64,000 nucleotides of DNA, taken from Scatophagus argus. Taxonomy: Eukaryota; Chordata; Actinopteri; Scatophagidae. Below, piece by piece: positions 24,701 through 33,984 of the stretch (position 1 is the stretch's first letter; the number at the start of each line of letters is the position of its first letter). The notes under the pieces are model-generated. The model was given only the letters and a program-made list of their open reading frames with translations, was not told where the DNA came from and searched no databases. Made by a program: the position numbers and the translations under genes. The stretch covers positions 19,030,001-19,094,000 of the forward strand of contig NC_058501.1 of NCBI RefSeq assembly GCF_020382885.2, written 5' to 3'.

Positions 24701-26177
24701 AACTGAACTGTGAAAATGAGGGCAACTCACCCACAACCGCAAGCTCCTCTGGGGAGGAAACTAAAAAGAGTGCAGCATGAGAAATGTGTAAGGCTAATTC
24801 AGAGAAAATGCTGTCATGCTATTATTTCACCAAAAACAACAGTTATCTAGAACATGACATTATCTGGCACATTTCTTTTTTTAAATGAGGTACATTATCT
24901 GAAGGAAGCTCACCTTCCACAATAGCAAATTCAAGAGAGACGGGTACAATGTCCTCAAGTGACACATCATCAGCAGTGATGGCCATTCTCCGATGGGTGT
25001 AAATAAAGATTCTGCAACACATTTCAAGACAGATGTTATACCGGTAATTGAACAATTTTTAAAATGAATGATCAGTCTGAGTCAACCCCCCTTACACAAT
25101 TACATTGCTCAATAACACACCAAAGCCATGTTATAGCTGATTTGTACCATCTATTAAAACTCACGCATGCTCTTTTGTCGACTCCACCAGTCCCAGCAGT
25201 CTGCTCTCTGTAATGTCATCAAAGAGGACATCACACTGGATGGCATGTTCACAGTTTAGTTAAGGACAAAAATGTCTAACTTCAGTGGTGCCTTCAATAT
25301 TTCACGAGGAAATAAGGTCTCCTACTGTCATGTAACTAAGTACACTAAGTCCTTGTATCCTTGAATCTTTCTATCCTTGTAAGTACACTTGGTTAGATAT
25401 TTTTCCTTCATAATTTCCAGTTTATACTAATCCCACTACACTTCATGGACATTTTTCACTCTACTCCAATTACTCCAGTCATTTGGAAATCAACCTATTT
25501 GCACATTATCATCATATTATAAAGTGTGATGCATTGTTATAAATTAAACTACTCAGCAGTATGTGAAGTTAAGATATGCAACAGTAATAATAACAGCAAA
25601 TAACAAAATATTATAGTATACAACAAGGTAACAGCAAAACAGTATTTTTACTTTTTGTATTTAAAGCATATGGTAATAATAGTACATCTTTACATTAATT
25701 TAAGTAATATTATGAATGCAGGACTATTTTTTTTTTTTTTTGAGCTGTTACTTTTCTTTTCAAGTGAAAAACTGTAACGAGAAGGCAGCAGCTGGAGGAA
25801 GAATGCTGCCATCATGTGGAGAAAAGGTCTCACTACAAGCGTTGGGCAATATCCATGTGAAGTCACACCCGACTGAAGCGACACAAGCCCTGAAAGCACC
25901 GTTTAGACTGGATTTACAGCACAGCCTCAACGCACTTGCACAATTTATACAGAGAGATATGTCAACCATGTGGCAGTGCCTCAACCCTACAGGCCTCCCT
26001 CCCTTACAGGCTCTGATATTATTCAAGGGAGCCGTATTAGTCCAACTTTTGAAGCAGGGGAGCCTAATCCTTCTCACGGAGTGTTTCTAATCCATAAACC
26101 AGCGCTCGAAGAAAGGATACTATGATGCAGTTTTCTCCCCTTTCCAAAGTTTCATGAATTGCGACGGACTGGTCCAT
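6733..26177 (-). CDS. inpp5b: Inositol polyphosphate 5-phosphatase B (type II), complete
   Basis: This enzyme removes the 5-phosphate from PI(4,5)P2 and related lipids on Golgi and endocytic membranes. Coding exons (5' to 3'): 26177-26121, 25235-25165, 25011-24914, 24760-24731, 24620-24510, 22867-22724, 18199-18109, 17252-17082, 15279-15178, 14874-14760, 13028-12912, 11503-11316, 11027-10916, 10813-10704, 10067-9932, 9669-9559, 9427-9262, 8942-8707, 8537-8430, 7958-7874, 7332-7205, 7123-7012, 6842-6733. They sum to 2709 bases, 902 codons plus stop, with all phases matching. Domains: N-terminal PH ([17 protein letters not shown]..., [15 protein letters not shown]); catalytic 5-phosphatase from about residue 260 with [32 protein letters not shown] and TSDHKPV; ASH domain ([18 protein letters not shown]); C-terminal RhoGAP-like domain ([18 protein letters not shown]), which in this family is catalytically inactive. 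All catalytic motifs are intact. OCRL is the closest alternative, but the N-terminal exon and the flanking mtf1 favour INPP5B. Confidence 0.96.
7535..7724 (-). mobile_element. Short retroposon insertion with 14-bp target-site duplication and hammerhead-like fold
   Basis: The 14-mer TACTACTAGTAAAT occurs perfectly at 7535-7548 and 7711-7724, bracketing a 162-bp insert in an inpp5b intron. Inside, 28-base arms at 7549-7576 and 7645-7672 are inverted repeats with one mismatch. Between them, on the minus strand, lie CTGATGA (7632-7626), a 6-bp hairpin (7624-7619 with 7612-7607, 6-base loop), GAAAC (7606-7602) and GTC (7579-7577) directly before the second arm. The words around 7597-7632 belong to a repeat I recognise as common in teleost genomes. 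The ordered motifs resemble a hammerhead ribozyme, as known from Penelope-like elements. I see no reverse-transcriptase sequence. Confidence 0.75.
11585..11608. repeat. Poly-A tract, 24 bases
   Basis: An uninterrupted A run beside the inpp5b exon at 11316-11503, with an AG-rich stretch at about 11520-11540 in front. Likely a simple repeat or an old retroposon tail; no flanking duplication was identified. Confidence 0.8.
13935..14090 (+). repeat. Teleost interspersed repeat fragment
   Basis: The segment carries CACAAAGTTTCATGACAACT, then GTAATCCTGCTGA, CAAACAAGC and CTTCGGTGGAAGTAA. I recognise this order of words from a dispersed, high-copy fish repeat. It sits in the 1.7-kb inpp5b intron. 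The family name is not claimed. Confidence 0.55.
16111..16240 (+). repeat. Fragment of ATCCATCC-type teleost repeat (distal part)
   Basis: Words such as GTGTGGGAGGAAAC, GAGGAAACC, ACACGCAAACTGCACA and CACTGAGCC match, in order, the distal half of the high-copy fish repeat also seen at 29484-29760 and 37656-37780. The copy is diverged. It lies in an inpp5b intron. Confidence 0.55.
19560..19705 (-). repeat. ACTTAAGTAC-type teleost repeat copy 1
   Basis: On the minus strand this reads GTACTTAAGTACAATTTTGA, then TTGAGTATTTTCAT, TTTATACTTCCATTCCACT and ACATTTTTGAGG. This matches a very abundant miniature element of percomorph genomes. Related copies lie at about 25265-25640, 27230-27660 and 33985-34583. 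Confidence 0.65.
21360..21910 (-). promoter_or_regulatory. inpp5b: Segment beside the inpp5b alternative first exon, rich in GCTAGC/GTTAGC words
   Basis: This segment lies just inside the intron beyond the short alternative coding start at 21944. It contains repeated GCTAAC, GTTAGCTA, AGCTAATGTTAGC and GCTAGC words, the same word set as at the mtf1 5' end. The promoter itself would be expected at 21945 and above, so this is a first-intron or proximal enhancer-like segment by inference. Confidence 0.35.
21920..21944 (-). CDS. inpp5b: inpp5b alternative first coding exon (short isoform)
   Basis: ATG at 21944 begins MSGVMRDS followed by G|gtatga. The exon leaves phase 1 and so joins in frame to the exon at 18199-18109, giving [15 protein letters not shown]... 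and a protein of about 740 residues. That isoform would lack the PH-like N-terminus but keep the phosphatase, ASH and RhoGAP-like domains. The position and the Met-Ser start recall the internal start (MSAAAGS) inside human INPP5B. Supporting evidence is the phase match and the lack of a usable acceptor in the same frame; no transcript evidence is available here. Confidence 0.55.
23291..23350. repeat. Exact-length tandem duplication, 2 x 30 bp
   Basis: GAAGAATCGTGAGGCGGTGG begins both 30-base copies (23291-23320 and 23321-23350); the copies differ at one base near the end. It is in the inpp5b intron between the exons at 24510 and 22867. Confidence 0.85.
25265..25640 (+). repeat. ACTTAAGTAC-type teleost repeat copy 2
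   Basis: Diverged words TAACTAAGTACACTAAGT, TTTATACTAATCCCACTACA, TATAAAGTGTGATGCATTG and TAAATTAAACTACTCAGCAG follow the order of the abundant element described at 19560-19705. It is inserted between the first and second coding exons of inpp5b. Confidence 0.5.
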
Positions 26178-26470
26178 AGTGAAGACAGTTGCTTTATTTG
26201 GGCGACAATTTCTGCCCTCTCACGCTTCCCTTACGAAAATACCCGGAGGAAGAAGTTTGGCGTCTTATTTCTCTATCAACTGAAATCCAGAAATGAAGCA
26301 GGAGGAGACTGGCTTCATGAGGCCCGAGTAATCCGACATTATTCCCTTTAGATCCAGATGTTTCTCTTCTTCTTTTTCCTCCTCCTCCTCCGCTGGCCCG
26401 ATCCGAGTGTGCCACGCACCGACTCCGAATCGCTCCGTGCACGCGCGCTGACGTCACGTTTGGGCTGTCA
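26178..26470 (-). promoter_or_regulatory. inpp5b: inpp5b 5' UTR and promoter with perfect CRE
   Basis: A local CpG-rich patch (GCACGCGCGCTGACGTCACG) lies 270-280 bases upstream of the inpp5b ATG. It contains the full palindromic cAMP-response element TGACGTCA at 26449-26456. This is the most CpG-dense point in the neighbourhood and the likely core promoter. The long frame read across it on the minus strand is compositionally biased and is judged to be 5' UTR, not protein. Confidence 0.6.
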
Positions 26471-28709
26471 CCTCAGTTTGGGTTGAACTCAGGCCTGATA
26501 TCCCTTTTCTTCAAAGTTACATGAAAGAGTAAGAATAGTGGAGAGGAAACCCACATGTAGCTAATACATTTAATCAGCTTAAAATAATAGTAATAACAAT
26601 AACAGTCATGCTGCTTTCCTGGACCAATTTTGTTGCTGAGTAGTGAATTATTATTGTTGTTATAATTATCTGCATCTGCAACAGACATAATATAGATGAA
26701 CTGACATCACACTGAGATATTTTAGTCTGCTCCTTGCTTTGACCTATTTTGGAATAAACCTGAAGAAGGAGGACTTCAGCCGCTGCGTCTATGCACAGTT
26801 AAAAAAAAGGATTTTTGTGGTCGAACGTGATGACAACTGAGAGTTAAAAAGCTGATGGTAATCTAAATAAATAAAAACACACACAACATAAATAAACAAT
26901 CTTGCCACGTTCCTTAGATTTGTTTTTAAAGATACATTGCCAGTAACTGACAGCTTTGAAAATGGCATCACCAAATTGCCTCAAACCCAATTTGGCATTT
27001 CTGTATTATAATTTCTTGTTACTCACCTGACCGATGAACACAGTATTGATATATTAGGTTAATATTGACCGACATGTCAACTAGGCTGATTTAACAACAG
27101 TCATGCAGGGAGAAATCTGAAATGTAATGTAGAAGGGAGAAAATATCTGATTTGCTGCTCTCCTGCTGGTCTCTTAAGTCAAGACCAGCAGTTGTATTTC
27201 ACTATGAGATCCGTTCACATCTGGCTTATAGTGGTATTCAGATCTTTTAATCACACATCAAGTAAATAAGTAAAATTCTCACTGAAGTAAGACTACAGGA
27301 AAATGTATTTAAAGTATCAACAGCAAAATGTCCCTTTTATGTTAGCCTATTAGAAATGATATTATTAGTACTAGCAGTGCTAGTTTCTAACTGCAGTGTA
27401 TGGAGTCAGGACCCTTCGGAGGGTCTTTCAAAAAGATCATAGAACTGAAAGGTTGTAAAACACACAAAGTTATGAATTCATTGGTTTGGACTTTTCTCTA
27501 ACTTTTATTGCTTTTGTGAAATGCATCTCATTGGTGGGACTGCAAACCACTTATAGATATCTAAACTGCAACAAAGACATAGACATTGTCAAGTATTTTT
27601 TAAAATACTTAAAAGCACTTGAGTAATTTTGAGCACTTAGTTACTTTCCACCACTGTTCTCTGGAAGCTAAACCTTCTCGAAAATGTGACAAATCCCTCA
27701 CCTAACCACTTATGAAGTTAGCCAAAGTTTGAAAAAAATAAGTCTTTAAATTTCATAGCAAAATCTGACTCAATCAAATGAAGAATCACTTGAATAATCA
27801 TGTAGTTTACCAGATATTTTATTTTAAACAATTCCAATTTCATTTTACATTTAACATTCATGACACCATTATACCTTAAAATATACTTTGTAAACCACAC
27901 AGTATAGACATCCAGTTCATAATTCACTAAAATATCAGTAGCCAAAAGTACAAAGCTGCACATTTCAGCATGAGTACATGTAAAGTAATGCAACAGCAAA
28001 CCTCCTTGTAACAGCTCAACATTTTGTATCATAAAGTGCATATAAAGTCATAGCTGTGTCACTCTCACAATGGCTTGAAGAGTCGATAATATGAGAATTT
28101 TTGGTAATAGAACACATGACAACGGAAATGTTATGTTGAGGCTCACTCACCCATTCCAACATTAAACTTTGCCTATAATCAGTTTAACAGAAGTAAGACA
28201 CAAACTGTTTTCAGCTTTCTTGAAGAAGTACTAGAAGAACTAACATGAACATGGCTAAACAAATTACAAGGTGTTTAGGAATTTAAATTCATTTCTTAAA
28301 GCTTTACTGAGGGAAAAAAAAAAGTTCATTTTACTATCTAAGTTTAGTAACTACAAAGGTGATTTGCTCCTAAATGTGTAAGTAATGTGAAGACCGAGTT
28401 GCTTCTGCCATGTTTAGTTTATCGTCATTTACAAATACTGTTCAAAGCCATTTTTTTACTGGTCTTGAAACAGACATAAAACATGGGAAGTTTTGATAGA
28501 ACAGAGAGAAAACCAAGGTTGCAACTTAGGCTTTACATAATTCCATACATATATACAGTACAGTCAGAATAGGAACATCAATGAGATAAATGGGTTTAAC
28601 TTTGTGTTCTGCACTGCTAAGCTTTTTTTCCTTGAGGGACTGAAACTTACATAAAGCTCTGGTTATGCAATGACCCACACAGCAGCTGAGCACGCCGACG
28701 CTCGGTCAC
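26471..28709. other. Intergenic region inpp5b to LU-domain gene
   Basis: No exon was recognised. About 27230-27660 carries another ACTTAAGTAC-type repeat (it ends ACTTTCCACCACTG). The 3' UTR of the LU-domain gene must occupy part of 28709 downward; an AATAAA on the minus strand at 27818-27823 is one possible distal poly(A) signal. The rest is unique AT-rich sequence. Confidence 0.5.
27230..27660 (+). repeat. ACTTAAGTAC-type teleost repeat copy 3
   Basis: TATTCAGATCTTTTAATCAC at the left and GAGCACTTAGTTACTTTCCA then CCACTG at the right match the ends of the abundant element, here in inverted orientation and with a diverged middle. Confidence 0.5.
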
Positions 28710-29431
28710 TCACAGCAGCAAGCTGATGGCCAGCAGACACAGTAAGGAGGCGATCACTTCTGTGTTAAGATGAGGACCTCTTGTGGCAAACGAGGGGACA
28801 TTCATTGTGCCATTCAGCCATAGGCATGAGGAGGTCATAGTGGCGTTGCAGCACTCTAGATGACATGGTGGTTGTGTAGAGGCCTTGCATGCGGTTTCAC
28901 CGGAACAGTTGGTGGTGCAACCTGCCGTCCACTGCAAATTGGAATCCACGGTCTCCTTTTTCAACTGCAAATGCAAAAGTGAGAGAGACAGAACAGCATA
29001 GGACCTGCAAGTGGTTAAAAGTCTAAACATGAGGCTGAAATATTTAACACTATCTTTTTTTCATTTTGTTGGTGTCCCATGTTTATTTATAGAAGCATAA
29101 CTTTGTTTGTGCATCCTGCAGAAACAAGGTGAGAAAGCCAGTTGAAAGTGCTGATGTTTGGTAGTTTCTCACTCTTATCTATAGTCCATAAAACAAGTTT
29201 TGAAAAAAAAAAAAAAAAAAAAATCTAGAACTGAATTATTAAACAAATCAGAAAAACAAAGTGATTTGTGTTATAGTCTTTGATGGTGGCAGTTCTCACC
29301 TGACAATGTGGCTGTGAGGAGGAGCAGGTTTGCAGTGGTGCCGTTCCAAAATTTGTGTAGCAAGTTGCGCCAGTACATGTACCTTGATGGCATTTTTTCC
29401 CCTGATTAAACGGTGCATAAAAAAAGCAGTG

Positions 29432-29466
<35 letters not shown>

Positions 29467-31869
29467 AGAATGAGAGAGTGGCAAGTATCCATCCATCCAT
29501 TTTCTATACCACTTATCTGTCAGGGTCACGGGAGGACTGGAGCCTATCCCAGCTGACTATGGGCAAGAGGCAGAGTACACCCTGGACTGGTCGCCAGTCA
29601 GTCGTAGGGCTGACACACAAAGACAGACAACCACTCATACACACACTCACACCTAGGGCCAATGTAGAGTAGGCAATTAACCTCATGTGCATGTTTTTAG
29701 TATTGTGGGAGGACATGCAAACTCCATATAGAAGGGCTCAGACCAGGATTCAAACCTGGAACTATCCTATGACAATAAAAGTTCATGTCGGGGAGCTAAT
29801 TGTTGATTTTTGAACAAAGGAGACAAAGACCCACACCCCTGTCTAAATCAGTGGAACTGAGGTGAAACAAGTCGACAGTTTTAGGTTCTTGGGAATCATC
29901 ATCTCACATCGCATCATGGACATCTAACACATCCACCCAGTAAAGCTCAGAAATGACATCTTGACTGGAAAGATCAAACCGTCAGGGTTTGTGCATGGCC
30001 TAGGACAAAAAGGTTCTGTAGCAGGTGATTAAATCCCCCCAGAACATCACTGATACTAATTTACCAAGAATCTGTGATACTGGTGAGGCGAATGCATATA
30101 GGGCAAAGGATACTATACTGACAACATCCACTCCAGCCCCAGCCTGTTCAACCTGCTACCGTCTGGCAAATGATACAGCATGCACTGCCCTTCTACCTGA
30201 ACTCATCCATCACACCTATAAAATGTTTATTTTTGTGATGTGATATTTATTCAATAGTTTATTATAATTATTGTTTTTTTATGTCAAGCATTGGAAACTT
30301 AAGTTTTCATTTTGTTAGATGATCTTGTGTTGCATCGGGACAATTAAATTAATCTTGACACTAGAATATGCATCCATTCACATATCAGGACACACTCACA
30401 CATGCAGCCTTTTGTCCTTACATTATCGGGTGTGGTTTGTGGACTCATGGTAGTTGTTGTAGTGGCTGGTGTGGTTGTTGTTCTTGTTGTTGATGTAGTT
30501 ACTAAAAATCACGCAAGGAAAAGAACAAAAGGTTAAAGAGATTTTGCTTATTTCGGTTCCTGAACTTTAACTTCAGACCAAAAGTGCACAAGTGTAAAAT
30601 AAGTAAAACAGTTCTCAGTCATGAAACTGGGAGGTTGAAGATGTTCTTTACCTGTGCTTGTTGTCATCATCATTGATGCAAAACTGCCATTGATACAGTC
30701 AGTATAATTGCAGCAAATCATAGAGCAACCAGTATGAGAGGCGTTGACGCAGCTATCTGCACAGGAGGCGCTGCAGCCAACAGTGTACCACATGTCCATC
30801 TGTCTTATCAGCTGATAAATTACAGAAAGATACATTAAAAGACACATTTTAATTTCCTTCACCTTCTTTTCTTTCTACAAATGTCACTGACCCTTATAAT
30901 CAGATGGTTTGATCAGAGGCTGTCAGTGTCGTTTGCCCCCCCTACCTGACAGTAGGCGCCAGCACCACATGAAGTGGCATTCCGAGTGGTGTACAGTGTG
31001 TAGCAGTCCGAGTAGTTACAGCCGAACGAGGGGCAGTATAACTGTGTTTGAGACAGATGAAAGATGAATGAAGATGAGAGGCTAGAGGGATGAATAGCAA
31101 GAAATAAGAAAAACACACAAATGCAACAATACTATTCTGTCTAACAAGGTTGACTTGCCATGCTCATTGAAGAACTTGATGTAGTGGTTCCATTCATACC
31201 AGAGATGCCACCTGTGACAAAAAGATAGATGTCATGATTAACAATGAAGAAAGACAAATAACAGTAGTTTTCTTGTATTATAATGGGAAAATAAAGCCTG
31301 TAAGGTGAACTGAAGCATCCTAGTGTTTGGTGAAACAAAACATAGCAGTAGAATTTGATGACTGACTGGTGGACATCATCGAGGTCGAGGAACCAGTGCC
31401 TGCAGTCGTGGAGACTGGGTGATGGTGTTCATTGTATTACCTCCAGAGGTAGACTGGGTCGTTGTCATTGTTGCGCTTCCAGAGGGGGCAGTTGGCTGTG
31501 TGGTAGAGCCTGCTGTGGTTGTGGGGTTTGTGATGCTATTGGTTATTGAGCCTGTGGTGGATGATGTGCTGCCAGCGGTCATCGAAGAAGACTGGATGGT
31601 GGCTGAGTTTGTAGTTCCAGGGGTGACAGAGTTTGAAACCTGGGCAGAGGTGCTGGCTGCTGTGCTACCAGAGGTAGGGGCTGTGGAGAGCTGGGAGTTG
31701 GTGATTGCTGTGGCTGAAGAGGTCATAATGGAGGACTGAGTAGTGGTGTTGATGGCAGCAGTGGAGAAATTGGAGCTTATGGAAGAAGTAGAGTTAACAG
31801 TTTGGCCTGACACTAATACTGATGGGAGAAGAATTCCTAAAAGGAGGAGGCGCAAGGTACCAATGGAGC
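28710..31869 (-). CDS. Mucin-like protein with two Ly6/uPAR (LU) domains and GPI-anchor-type C-terminus; start exon not found
   Basis: I do not recognise this gene by name. Coding exons (5' to 3'): 31869-31441, 31399-31367, 31211-31159, 31041-30946, 30811-30652, 30501-30422, 29401-29300, 28964-28710. Phases join without a stop, giving 402 codons. Visible order: hydrophobic signal segment (LRLLLLGILLPSVLVSG); about 130 Ser/Thr-rich residues with N-glycosylation sequons; LU domain 1 (LYCPSFGC...CGAGAYCQ plus ...MICCNYTDC); Thr-rich linker; LU domain 2 (CHQGTCTGATC... plus ...HLECCNAT); hydrophobic tail (VIASLLCLLAISLLL) expected for GPI attachment. Both LU domains are split over two exons at the same point after a CQ and hold 5 + 7 cysteines, so one is a duplicate of the other. 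The protein is probably extracellular and membrane-anchored. The initiator Met must lie in an upstream exon ending in phase 1. Function unknown. Confidence 0.8.
29203..29223. repeat. Poly-A tract
   Basis: A 21-base A run in the intron between the last two exons of the LU-domain gene. Confidence 0.85.
29436..29463. repeat. Poly-A tract, 28 bases
   Basis: A long A run beside the LU domain 2 exon at 29300-29401, directly before the ATCCATCC-type repeat. It may be a polymorphic spacer between element and host. Confidence 0.85.
29484..29760 (+). mobile_element. ATCCATCC-type high-copy teleost repeat, long copy
   Basis: It starts with ATCCATCCATCC, then TTTTCTATACCACTTATC, GTCAGGGTCACGGGAGGACT, CCCAGCTGACTATGGGC, CACCCTGGACTGGTCGCCAG, AGGCAATTAACCTCATG and ends GACCAGGATTCAAACCTGGA. 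This is a widespread dispersed repeat of teleosts, present here nearly end to end. It is inserted in the intron between the LU domain 2 exon and the Thr linker exon. Confidence 0.85.
29800..30365 (+). mobile_element. Degenerate LINE 3' end (L2/CR1/Rex-like)
   Basis: Read on the plus strand with frame breaks, the sequence resembles the C-terminal part of a LINE ORF2: VDSFRFLGIIIS-like, then a histidine-containing segment, then SLFNLLPSGK-like, followed by a short AT-rich 3' UTR and the tail GGACAATTAAATTAATCTTG. Stops and shifts make it non-functional. It is in antisense orientation to the host gene and fills most of the 1-kb intron together with the repeat at 29484-29760. The clade assignment is from memory of motif style only. 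Confidence 0.6.
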
Positions 31870-32333
31870 CTGGAATTTTGGAAAATAAGAAAAATATGTA
31901 TTTTAGTGAACAGAAACTGGAACATGTTAAATTTATTGCAGTTTGGTAGCTTAGATAAACATTTTTCATAACATTGAGTAAACTGCATTTGTCTTGCGTT
32001 GGTTAGCCTAAAAATAAAATATTAAAATGGCCAAGTAACAATTCTTACTTTTAATTGATACTAAAATGCCAACATTTGTTGCTTTGATTGGATGCTATTG
32101 GAAACCTTTTGCCCAGGAGGGAAATGCCATCAAATTCTACCTGGAAGTCCTCAGAGGGTAAAGCCCACTGACTTTTTAGTTAAGCTGTTGAGTAGATAAC
32201 CATTAAACTTGATGTAGATGTTCATGGTGCTGCAAGGATAAATTATAATTACTTTAATGATCATCTGTCAAAGTTTGTCCAATTGAATATCTTAACGTTT
32301 ATTCAATGGACCAACACAAAACTTTGCACAATC

Positions 32334-32672
32334 TCACCTCAAAAAAGTTGGGATGCTGTGTAAAATGCAAGTAAAAACTGAATGCAAAGGACTGATGTAA
32401 TTTCACCTGCTTTGCAGGTTCCGAACAGGTTTTCTTTGAACATTGCTGTTTTTGTTGCCCCTGTCTCACTTTGTTTGAATTGTGCTGCTGCCATCAAATT
32501 CAAAATAAACATACATTTATAAAAAATCAATAAAGTTAATAAGGTATAACATTAAATATATTCTCTTTGTATTGTTCTCAACTGAGTATGCATCAAAAGG
32601 GTAAGCAAATAATTGCATTGTTTTATTTACATTTTACACAACATCCTAACTTCAATAGTATTGGGTTGTATG
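32334..32672. mobile_element. Non-autonomous DNA element with imperfect terminal inverted repeats
   Basis: The left end (about 32334-32388) reads CAAAAAAGTTGGGATGCTGT then GTAAAATGCAAGTAAAAACTG. The right end (about 32608-32672), read on the opposite strand, gives TACAACCCAATACTATTGAA, GTTAGGATGTTGTGTAAAAT and GTAAATAAAACAATGCAAT. The two ends are diverged inverted copies, and the CAAAAAAGTTGGGA word is a hallmark of a very common fish DNA-transposon family. The middle has no coding capacity. Confidence 0.65.
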
Positions 32673-33984
32673 AGAAATTGTGAGTGTTGCCTTTAAGTGA
32701 AATAAATATATATATGAATATTAGATATAAGAATACTAAAATACTGAAAGTCATTTTCTGAATTCAGTGTCTGTCTTTGTTGTACATATTGTTTAGTTTA
32801 TATAAATAAATTAAATATAAATTGAGCATGAGCACGCATATGACTGCTAACAGTGAATTTACATACACAAATACTCACTCATACGTGTGTCTTTTAGAAA
32901 AGTGGTAGAGGCCATTATCACATTAGCAGAAAGGGAGAGAGCTCTCTGTCCGGCCTGCAATGAGGACATATCTAGCAAAATCCTGGCAGGGGGAAGAGTA
33001 AAACAAATAATTAACATGAATGAAACAGCTGATATTCTGCTATCAGTGTCCACAGATAGACACAAGTACAAATCTCGGCTTACAGAATAAACTGAGCAAT
33101 AACAGACTTAATTTATGTACTAACAAAAGGCCTTTGTGATGGATGGTGATGTGGGCACAATTCAAACTGTTTACCAAAGCTAATAAGTCTCTGAATTACA
33201 GCCTTGCCCATTCATTGTAAACCACCTCACTAGTCCTTTTGATCTGTGAGAGCCAAGTCATCTGTGGCCTCCTCTTTCCACAATCCTCCAATTGTTCTGG
33301 TGAAACTGATCTCGTAACTGTTTGGTTGAAAAGAGACTGATAAATGAGAGACTGAGATTTAAAGTTGTACTTTATTTCTCACATTAGTGGCACCTAGAAC
33401 CAAAGCCTCAAAACATTTTAAGTTTAAGCATCATAAACAGTTCAGCAGTGGTCATCCCACTCACAAGGTCATTCCTGCTAAAATTAGTGAAGTGTAGTGG
33501 CACACAATTATATTACAAGTGTCACTCTTCGCAGTGGTTTATCAGTGAACACAATCAAAATGTGTTTGTTCCTCTACCAGCCCCCTTGGGAGAACCACTA
33601 AGCGGCATGGCTTGTTATTTTCCTTTCTCCCTTGGATCGCAACTCAGGCTCCCTGGGGCTTTACTCCCTGGAAACTGAGTGACAACAGTGGCCATTTTGG
33701 CTTTCATGTCAAAATGCAGAGTTTAATTGGAAAACGTGAAGATATTCACTCTGATGTACAATGCGTCAAGAGCCGTGTTGAGGTGGTAAATTCTCGTGCC
33801 ATAAATCACACCTTCCCGCTGGCCTTTTGCATGAACTTACTGTGTACATTTTCATCAGGTTGTTCAGGTGAATTATGTGATTCAGATTTTAATTACATGA
33901 TTACCTGATGACAACATAAGAAAATGTCAATAGTTTTACCTGGTTTGAGCTTTCTTTTTTCTCATTAAATGACAAATTCTTGGA

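Noticed and set aside
25716..26090. 124- and 105-codon frames on opposite strands beside inpp5b exon 1
   Set aside because: They lie in the first inpp5b intron, overlap each other antisense, and resemble no protein.
26194..26457. 87-codon minus-strand frame just upstream of the inpp5b ATG
   Set aside because: Low-complexity G/R-rich translation of a CpG-rich 5' UTR and promoter; the conserved start MDQSVAI is at 26177.
31419..31949. Plus-strand frames of 106 and 68 codons
   Set aside because: Antisense shadow of the Ser/Thr-rich stalk exon; the Val/Glu bias is the complement of ACN/TCN codons.
32887..33090. 67-codon plus-strand frame and a 70-codon antisense frame
   Set aside because: Overlapping frames in a 5' intron with no splice sites or domain; no support for a gene.
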